A stretch of DNA of 38,633 nt, from assembly GCA_934457115.1 (NCBI GenBank), contig CAKSHI010000015.1, positions 1 through 38,633 of the forward strand, written 5' to 3'. Shown here in pieces: positions 24,441 to 29,818 of this stretch. Source of the DNA: an uncultured Eubacteriales bacterium. Its GTDB lineage: Bacteria > Bacillota > Clostridia > Oscillospirales > Acutalibacteraceae. A model generated the notes under the pieces. That model saw nothing but the letters and a program-made list of their open reading frames with translations. It ran no database searches and had not been told where the DNA came from. The position numbers were made by a program, and so were the translations under genes. Every line of letters begins with the position of its first letter. Positions within the stretch are counted from its first letter, which is position 1.

Positions 24441-24758
24441 ATGAACAACAACCTTAACAAAAAAGAAATCGAGCTTTTGTGCAATGCAATACTCGAAATC
24501 AAGACAATGGAAGAGTGCAAAAATTTCCTCGATGACCTATGCTCAATCCAAGAGATAAATTCGATGGCTCAAAGGATATTGGTGGCTAAGATGTTAAAAG
24601 CCAAAAACGTGTATACAACTATCGCCAATCAGACAGGCGCAAGCACTGCCACTATAAGCAGGGTTAATAAGTGCTTGAACTACGGTGCTAATGGATACGC
24701 CTTAATTTTAGATAGGTTGGCAAATCATGAAAAATCCATAGGAACACTTGATAATTAA
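24441..24758 (+). CDS. TrpR-like DNA-binding protein, YerC/YecD family
   Basis: A 105-residue all-helical protein. The helix-turn-helix is seen as TTIANQTGASTATISRVNKCLNYG, split here by the turn at TGAS; the upstream QRILVAKML and the N-terminal KEIELLCNAIL helices fit the TrpR/YerC dimer fold. Proteins of this family are conserved in Firmicutes and presumed transcription regulators; I know of no settled ligand. AGGAGG precedes the ATG by eight bases. Codon use and length are normal. It is a single-gene unit between the RCC1 gene and the tRNA array; no obvious operator palindrome is seen at its promoter. Confidence 0.85.
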   Translation: MNNNLNKKEIELLCNAILEIKTMEECKNFLDDLCSIQEINSMAQRILVAKMLKAKNVYTTIANQTGASTATISRVNKCLNYGANGYALILDRLANHEKSIGTLDN

Positions 24759-24830
24759 ACTGCATATAATTAAATATAACTGTTCAAACTCACAAACAAG
24801 AAAAAAATAGGAATTTTTTTTGGAAAAGTA

Positions 24831-24859
24831 TTGACATTCAATTATATGTATGGTATTAT
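24831..24859 (+). promoter_or_regulatory. tRNA promoter P1
   Basis: TTGACA (24831-24836), 17 bases, TATTAT (24854-24859); an overlapping TATAAT sits three bases later. Confidence 0.75.
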
Positions 24860-24944
24860 AATATACGTTGGTGAGAGACACAAACAAATCCAACAAAATG
24901 ATTGATTATGCTAATGATAAGAAATCAAAAAACTTAAAAAAGTC

Positions 24945-24973
24945 TTGACAAAAGATTTTGAGTGTGATATAAT
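24945..24973 (+). promoter_or_regulatory. tRNA promoter P2
   Basis: Perfect TTGACA (24945-24950) and TATAAT (24968-24973) with a 17-base spacer. Confidence 0.85.
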
Positions 24974-25046
24974 AGATCATGTTGACGCATGGGAATGAAG
25001 TTCAACAGAATGATGATTATACTAACACAAAGAAATAAAAAAGTTC

Positions 25047-25075
25047 TTGACAAAAAGTTTTGAGTATGGTATAAT
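25047..25075 (+). promoter_or_regulatory. tRNA promoter P3
   Basis: Perfect TTGACA (25047-25052) and TATAAT (25070-25075) with a 17-base spacer; the nearest promoter to the first tRNA, 48 bases away. Confidence 0.85.
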
Positions 25076-25123
25076 AAATCATGTTGGTGAGAGAAAGTTA
25101 AGAAACAAAAAACCAGCAAATGT

Positions 25124-25199
25124 GGGAGCATAGCTCAGCTGGGAGAGCATCTGCCTTACAAGCAGAGGGTCACAGGTTCGAGCCCTGTTGTTCCCACCA
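25124..25199 (+). tRNA. tRNA-Val (anticodon TAC)
   Basis: Full cloverleaf: acceptor GGGAGCA pairs TGTTCCC, D arm GCTC/GAGC, anticodon stem TCTGC/GCAGA with loop CTTACAA, T arm ACAGG-TTCGAGC-CCTGT, discriminator A, encoded CCA (25197-25199). Confidence 0.97.
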
Positions 25200-25204
25200 C
25201 ATAT

Positions 25205-25281
25205 GGCCCGGTAGTTCAGTTGGTTAGAACGCTAGCCTGTCACGCTAGAGGTCGACGGTTCGAGCCCGTTTCGGGTCGCCA
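25205..25281 (+). tRNA. tRNA-Asp (anticodon GTC)
   Basis: Acceptor GGCCCGG pairs TCGGGTC with two G-T pairs, anticodon stem CTAGC/GCTAG with loop CTGTCAC, T loop TTCGAGC, discriminator G, encoded CCA. Five bases after tRNA-Val. Confidence 0.97.
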
Positions 25282-25287
25282 TTAATT

Positions 25288-25363
25288 GCCTTTGTAGCTC
25301 AGTCGGTAGAGCAGGGGACTGAAAATCCCCGTGTCGATGGTTCGATTCCGTCCGAAGGCACCA
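25288..25363 (+). tRNA. tRNA-Phe (anticodon GAA)
   Basis: Acceptor GCCTTTG pairs CGAAGGC, anticodon stem GGGGA/TCCCC with loop CTGAAAA, T loop TTCGATT, discriminator A, encoded CCA. Confidence 0.97.
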
Positions 25364-25370
25364 AAGAAAT

Positions 25371-25446
25371 GCGGATGTAGCTCATCTGGTAGAGCGCCAC
25401 CTTGCCAAGGTGGAGGTAGCGAGTTCGAGCCTCGTCATCCGCTCCA
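25371..25446 (+). tRNA. tRNA-Gly (anticodon GCC)
   Basis: Acceptor GCGGATG pairs CATCCGC, anticodon stem CCACC/GGTGG with loop TTGCCAA, T arm GCGAG-TTCGAGC-CTCGT, discriminator T, encoded CCA. Confidence 0.97.
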
Positions 25447-25454
25447 AATTTTAC

Positions 25455-25490
25455 AATAACGCTTATCAATTAAGCGTTATTTCTTTCCTA
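25455..25490 (+). terminator. hairpin inside the tRNA array, terminator-like
   Basis: Perfect 11-base-pair stem AATAACGCTTA (25455-25465) with TAAGCGTTATT (25471-25481), loop TCAAT, then TCTTTCCT. It separates the first four tRNAs from tRNA-Cys. Confidence 0.7.
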
Positions 25491-25506
25491 GCAATAGGTA
25501 AAATTT

Positions 25507-25580
<74 letters not shown>

Positions 25581-25587
25581 GAATAAG

Positions 25588-25615
25588 AAGCACTCGACTT
25601 TTCGGGTGCTTTTTT
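25588..25615 (+). terminator. intrinsic terminator between tRNA-Cys and tRNA-Arg
   Basis: Arms AAGCACTCGA (25588-25597) and TCGGGTGCTT (25602-25611), ten base pairs with one G-T, four-base loop, followed by a T-run to 25615. Confidence 0.85.
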
Positions 25616-25625
25616 ACAGTGAAAT

Positions 25626-25702
25626 GTTTCCGTAGCTCAGTTGGATAGAGCGACCGCCTCCTAAGCGGTAGGCCGGAGGTTCGAATCCTCTCGGGAACGC
25701 CA
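25626..25702 (+). tRNA. tRNA-Arg (anticodon CCT)
   Basis: Acceptor GTTTCCG pairs CGGGAAC, anticodon stem ACCGC/GCGGT with loop CTCCTAA, T arm GGAGG-TTCGAAT-CCTCT, discriminator G, encoded CCA. It reads the AGG codon. Confidence 0.97.
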
Positions 25703-25710
25703 AAATTTCC

Positions 25711-25752
25711 GCCGAAAACCTAAGTATTATCAAGGGTTTTCGGCATTTTTTA
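25711..25752 (+). terminator. intrinsic terminator after tRNA-Arg
   Basis: Perfect ten-base-pair stem GCCGAAAACC (25711-25720) with GGTTTTCGGC (25735-25744), then a T-run. Confidence 0.88.
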
Positions 25753-25806
25753 TATTTTATCTATTGATTTTTATAGACAAATAAAAATTGCGAAAGGGAA
25801 AATATC

Positions 25807-25857
25807 AAATTAATAATGTAAACTGATATTTTTGTTATATTATGGCGGTGTGTGTTT
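25807..25857 (+). promoter_or_regulatory. conserved upstream element, copy 1
   Basis: Two blocks shared with the region before the second paralogue: AAATTAATAATGTAAAC (25807-25823) and TTTGTTATATTATGG (25831-25845). The second block ends 12 bases before the ATG in both copies. A GGCGGTG ribosome site overlaps its end. No standard -35/-10 pair stands out, so it may be an unusual promoter or an operator. Confidence 0.5.
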
Positions 25858-28800
25858 ATGTATGATTACAAGAGTGACAGCAAACAATTATCAGCGGAAA
25901 ATGAAGTGGGAACATTTGATGGGTTAGGGAATGTCTCTTCTGATTTTAAGTTGAAGAAAGGAGGTTTGCCGCAATGGGCGGTAAATTGGGCAAGAAACAA
26001 GTTTAACATGGACGCTAAAAATGTTAAATTTTATATAACAGATGAACCGAAAACTAATGGTCCTGTTGCATTAGCAGGAGGAAATGGTATTTTTGTGGAC
26101 CCTAGCCACAAAAATGATGAAGAGGTCATCAAACACGAATTAACACACATATATCAACAGGCAATAGGTTCTGTCCAAAAAAACAATGCAAATGATCCGG
26201 AGCTGGAAAGAGAGGCTATCGAGGTTTCAAATGGTAAGAATCCGGATGTGTCTAAAAATAGTAGGCTAGGTAAAGATTTTGTGATACCGAATGAGAATAC
26301 AGGAGTGGTTCAAGGCTTTAGTGGTAGTACTTTAAAAACTGTTGTCGAAGATGAAATTGTGGTTCGTCCATCGGAGGGGACGTTACTAACATCAAGTGAC
26401 ACTAGCCAATATCAAGACTGTAAAAATATAAAAATAGATGAAAGCGTTACGAAGATAGATGATAAAGCTTTTATTGGATTCGAAAACTTGATAACAATAG
26501 ATATGCCAAATGTAACGGAGATAGGCCAGGGTGCTTTTTATAGATGCACAAACTTAAAAGAAATAAGTATGCCCAATATAAGTGAAATAGGTAGTAGTGC
26601 TTTTGAGTATTGTGAAAACTTAATTAAAATAGATACATCTAATGTAACAATAATAGGAGAAAGTACTTTCAATGAATGTATAGGTCTAAAAGAAATAAAT
26701 ATGCCAAATGTAAAAGAAATATGTAATGATGCTTTTTGGGGTTGCGAAGGCCTAATGAAAATAGATATACCAAATATAACGAGAACGGAAAAAAATACTT
26801 TCAATGTGTGTACAAACTTAAAAGAGATAAATATACAAAATGTAAAGGAAATAGGTGAGTTAACTTTTAGCGGCTTAGTAAACCTAAGCAAAGTAAATAT
26901 GCTCAATGTAAATGAGATAGGTAAAGGGGCGTTTATGAATTGCAAAAGCTTAAGAAGTGCAGAAATGCCTCATGTAACGAAAATAGATGAAGCAGCCTTT
27001 TGGGTTTGTACAAGTTTGAGTAGTGTAAACATGCTCAATGTAAAGGAAATAGGTATATCTGCCTTTGTTAATTGCCAAAGCCTGGATAGTGTAGATGTAT
27101 CAGGTGTAACAGAAATAAGTATGAAAACTTTTTATAGATGCACAAACTTAAGCAAAGTAAACATGCTCAATGTAAGTAAAATAGGTAAAGAGGCATTTAT
27201 GAGTTGCAAAAGCTTAAGCAGTGCAGAAATGCCCAGTGTAAAGGAAATAGGTGAAAGGGCTTTTGGAGACTGCACAAACTTAAGCAAAGTAAACATGCTC
27301 AATGTAAGTAAAATAGGTAAAGAGGCATTTATGAGTTGCACAAGTTTAAGCAGTGTAGAAATGCCCAGTGTAAAGGAAATAGATGAAAGGGCTTTTGGAG
27401 ACTGCACAAACTTAAAGAAAGTAGCTTTGCTATATTGTTGTAATTACCCAAAAACTGCATTTCCTGATGAGTGTCAAGTAGAATATAAAGATATACCTGA
27501 TATATCTGATATTAGTAGATTAAAATTAATTCAATTGTATGAAAATGGGATAATCAAACCCGGAAAATTTTTAAAAGATATTAATATAGGTACTGTTAAC
27601 TTCGCAAGTGAAGAAAATTATTATTTATTACTAGACGCATTGTATAGCAAAAGTGTAAAACTGGCTGATGTGATATCAAGGTTTAGTATAAAGCAGGATG
27701 ATTTACTAACAAGAGATAAGTATGGTTTTGATATTTATGATGCGTATATAAAAAATTGGATATCAGAAGATGAAATAAAGAGATTAATGCCTAATATCAA
27801 TCTATTTTCAAAGATGAACACAGATAAATATTACTTAGATCACGGAGTTGGCTTGGGAAGTAAGTTTAAAGCACAATTATCGAATTTTGAGAAATTTGAG
27901 AAAACACCTGAAAATATTATACCTGAATTCGCAGCAAATTACAGATTCAAGTCACCAATGTTGAATGCAATGAGGTCCGGAATATATAAGTATTCAAATA
28001 ATTTTATGATGCACAGTCGGACTTTAACAGACCTTATGCCATATATGAGGAATACAGGAGAAGGTGATATAAAGTTATATAGGGGTATCAAAGATTATGA
28101 AACAATAGATTACATGGCTAATATGTCGATAGGTTCATTTGAAAAAGACCCTCAATGCATAGTAGGAAAGGAAATTTTTGATAGATCATTTATAAGTACG
28201 ACTATAAGTAGTGAGGCAGCAGAGGGTTATTCAGGTATGAGAAAGGGCAACAAGACGGCTGTATTTTTAGAAATAAAAGTGCCAAATGGTGTAAAGTTAA
28301 ATATGATGCCAATCGCTAATATGAATGATGAGGTTGTATGTAATAGATTCCAGAAATTGAAGGTAAATAAAGTAATAATTAAGAGTGCTATAAGAATAAT
28401 AAGATGTGAAGCAATTGAGGACAAGTCTGACACCTGCAAAACAGAAAAAGATATATATGAAAGCAATAAATTTAAGGAATATCAAGAAGAATTTGAAATA
28501 GATCTTGGAAAGTATTTATATAAAAGTGATGAGGCGTATAAAGCTGTACATGAAGGAATAAGGCTGATTATGGAAAAAAATCCTAAAAAAAGCCTTAGAG
28601 AAATATTCTATTCGAATGAAAATTTCCTTTTGAATGAAAAATATAATAAAGGTAAATTTTCAGGTAATATAACAGAATTTAACAACGAAGATTTAACCGA
28701 TGACAAGTTAAAATATTTACTAAAATACCAAAAACCAACTGATGAAGACTTACAAAGCCCCGACACTACAGTTGCCGGAAATTTAAGGGAAAAATTAGCA

Positions 28801-29406
28801 GCATTTCAGTTTGCAGTGGATGATGGTACATTAGATAGAGCTGATGTTAGTAATCAAGGACCTAGTGAGTTTGAGCCGCATATAGGAAGAAGAGAGCGAA
28901 CTGACGGAGAAAAATTTAGAAGAGATTTTGATTATCAAGATAAGGAATTACAACTATTTAGAAGTGCGAGAGAAAGAAAATATCAAGGAAACTTCAGAAA
29001 TGGTGGTAAAAGCCCAATAACTTATGGTGGAATGTTATTCCAACCGCAATATAATGGAAAAGATATCGACTCTTTCTACGGTAAGAGATTGGTAGCAGGA
29101 ACATCAGGAACAGCAATGAGACTTTTGAGTAAATACAGGAAACTAAATGGAAATAAAACAGACCTTTTAAATTTCAGGTTAGCTTTGATAGCCTGTATGT
29201 TACCTGAAAAGAACCATTCTTTGTATGAGATATTGCAAGCATCACATGAAGTGGGAGTAAAAGGATACGAAAACCTATCTACAGCAGATACGATGGATAA
29301 AACAATAGATCCATTAGGAGAAAAGAGAGTAAAAGAAGAGGTATGCAAAGGCAAGGGGTTTCCATTTGAACGTACATTGAAGGAGAAAAAGGAGGGTAAA
29401 GCTTAA
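25858..29406 (+). CDS. giant putative toxin: DUF4157-like + LRR array + ADP-ribosyltransferase, copy 1 (1182 aa)
   Basis: Start placed at the ATG 25858, seven bases after GGCGGTG, rather than the GTG at 25852. Residues 37-103 match DUF4157: LPQWAVNWARNKF, the GIFVDPS strand, then HELTHIYQQ with the zinc-protease-like H93-E-L-T-H97; GVVQGFS follows near 149. Residues 200-529 are fifteen 22-residue BspA-type LRRs (IGxxAFxxCxxLxxVxMPNVxE) plus a capping unit. Residues about 700-850 are an R-S-E-class ADP-ribosyltransferase: LYRG (R742), FISTT (S780-T782), then N823-D-E825 as the catalytic loop. Residues about 1055-1182 form an unrecognised conserved domain (GGMLFQPQYNGKDID, HSLYEILQASHEVGV). No signal peptide or membrane span. 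A role as secreted or injected effector is inference; target unknown; no immunity gene seen. Confidence 0.82.
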   Translation: MYDYKSDSKQLSAENEVGTFDGLGNVSSDFKLKKGGLPQWAVNWARNKFNMDAKNVKFYITDEPKTNGPVALAGGNGIFVDPSHKNDEEVIKHELTHIYQQAIGSVQKNNANDPELEREAIEVSNGKNPDVSKNSRLGKDFVIPNENTGVVQGFSGSTLKTVVEDEIVVRPSEGTLLTSSDTSQYQDCKNIKIDESVTKIDDKAFIGFENLITIDMPNVTEIGQGAFYRCTNLKEISMPNISEIGSSAFEYCENLIKIDTSNVTIIGESTFNECIGLKEINMPNVKEICNDAFWGCEGLMKIDIPNITRTEKNTFNVCTNLKEINIQNVKEIGELTFSGLVNLSKVNMLNVNEIGKGAFMNCKSLRSAEMPHVTKIDEAAFWVCTSLSSVNMLNVKEIGISAFVNCQSLDSVDVSGVTEISMKTFYRCTNLSKVNMLNVSKIGKEAFMSCKSLSSAEMPSVKEIGERAFGDCTNLSKVNMLNVSKIGKEAFMSCTSLSSVEMPSVKEIDERAFGDCTNLKKVALLYCCNYPKTAFPDECQVEYKDIPDISDISRLKLIQLYENGIIKPGKFLKDINIGTVNFASEENYYLLLDALYSKSVKLADVISRFSIKQDDLLTRDKYGFDIYDAYIKNWISEDEIKRLMPNINLFSKMNTDKYYLDHGVGLGSKFKAQLSNFEKFEKTPENIIPEFAANYRFKSPMLNAMRSGIYKYSNNFMMHSRTLTDLMPYMRNTGEGDIKLYRGIKDYETIDYMANMSIGSFEKDPQCIVGKEIFDRSFISTTISSEAAEGYSGMRKGNKTAVFLEIKVPNGVKLNMMPIANMNDEVVCNRFQKLKVNKVIIKSAIRIIRCEAIEDKSDTCKTEKDIYESNKFKEYQEEFEIDLGKYLYKSDEAYKAVHEGIRLIMEKNPKKSLREIFYSNENFLLNEKYNKGKFSGNITEFNNEDLTDDKLKYLLKYQKPTDEDLQSPDTTVAGNLREKLAAFQFAVDDGTLDRADVSNQGPSEFEPHIGRRERTDGEKFRRDFDYQDKELQLFRSARERKYQGNFRNGGKSPITYGGMLFQPQYNGKDIDSFYGKRLVAGTSGTAMRLLSKYRKLNGNKTDLLNFRLALIACMLPEKNHSLYEILQASHEVGVKGYENLSTADTMDKTIDPLGEKRVKEEVCKGKGFPFERTLKEKKEGKA
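26455..27444 (+). repeat. fifteen 66-base LRR-coding repeats, copy 1
   Basis: In-frame 66-base units encode the LRRs of the first giant protein. Units 11-12 and 13-14 are a recent 132-base duplication: 27139-27208 and 27271-27340 are identical over 70 bases. The second paralogue has only eight units. Confidence 0.85.
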
Positions 29407-29439
29407 CGTCATGTTTTAGCTATAATACAATATTTAAGG

Positions 29440-29475
29440 AAAAAGTCTGCGCTTTATGGTGCAGACTTTTTATGT
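29440..29475 (+). terminator. intrinsic terminator after the first giant gene
   Basis: Perfect 11-base-pair stem AAAAAGTCTGC (29440-29450) with GCAGACTTTTT (29461-29471), ten-base loop. The two paralogues are therefore separate transcription units. Confidence 0.85.
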
Positions 29476-29767
29476 ATATAAAGCTGCAGTGGCATTACGT
29501 GTCTTGATGGAGATTAAGTCACAAGGAGGATATTTTGTAGATATAGTAAAGAGGGATGAAATCGCAATAAAAATATCTAGGCATAAAAAGACAGTCGATT
29601 TAGTGGCAGTGTATATCGCAAATTTACCGTTACTTATGATTATTAGAATATATAGTGAATTTTTACATGGTGTTAAATGAAACATAATTTGACTTTACGT
29701 AGAAAGAAAAGTATAATTACACAAAAAGAAGGATTTATTTGAAACATATTGGGGAAGGAAATACATT
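29476..29767 (+). other. intergenic region without a supported gene
   Basis: Between the terminator and the second upstream element. A 74-codon frame (29456-29680) begins inside the terminator hairpin, has no ribosome site, and is matched by a similar open frame on the other strand. It may be the worn remnant of something, but I see no recognisable motif. Confidence 0.4.
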
Positions 29768-29818
29768 AAATTAATAATGTAAACGGAGGTCTTTGTTATA
29801 TTATGGTGGTGTGTGTTT
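29768..29818 (+). promoter_or_regulatory. conserved upstream element, copy 2
   Basis: Carries the same AAATTAATAATGTAAAC (29768-29784) and TTTGTTATATTATGG (29792-29806) blocks as copy 1 at the same distance from the ATG. The bases between the blocks differ in part, which marks the blocks as the conserved part. Ribosome site GGTGGTG. Confidence 0.5.

Larger units (their letters stand above)
24831..25122 (+). repeat. three tandem promoter-leader units before the tRNA array
   Basis: This 24759-25123 gap holds no gene. Instead a unit of about 100-115 bases is repeated: TTGACA, 17 bases, TATTAT or TATAAT, then a short leader starting with GTTGG or GTTGA. The -35 boxes start at 24831, 24945 and 25047. 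Each leader has a possible small hairpin: 24867-24871 with 24890-24894 (GTTGG/CCAAC), 24980-24985 with 25002-25007 (TGTTGA/TCAACA), and 25082-25087 with 25113-25118 (TGTTGG/CCAGCA, one U-G). Units 1 and 2 are further alike in the stretch between hairpin and the next promoter (AACA.AATGAT, AAGAAAT.AAAAAA). Confidence 0.7.

Noticed and set aside
25626..25702. tRNA-Arg 3' end as an attachment site of an integrated element
   Set aside because: I looked for a second copy of its 3' end near 29.7 kb and 32.8 kb and saw none; no integrase gene is present in the window.
26455..27444. Regular 66-base repeats as a CRISPR array
   Set aside because: The repeats run without break in one reading frame and encode LRR units; there are no unique spacers and no cas genes.
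29456..29680. 74-codon open frame between the two giant genes, and its antisense partner at 29470-29685
   Set aside because: It starts inside a terminator hairpin, has no ribosome site, and both strands are open, as expected by chance in A+T-rich DNA. Noted only as a possible remnant.
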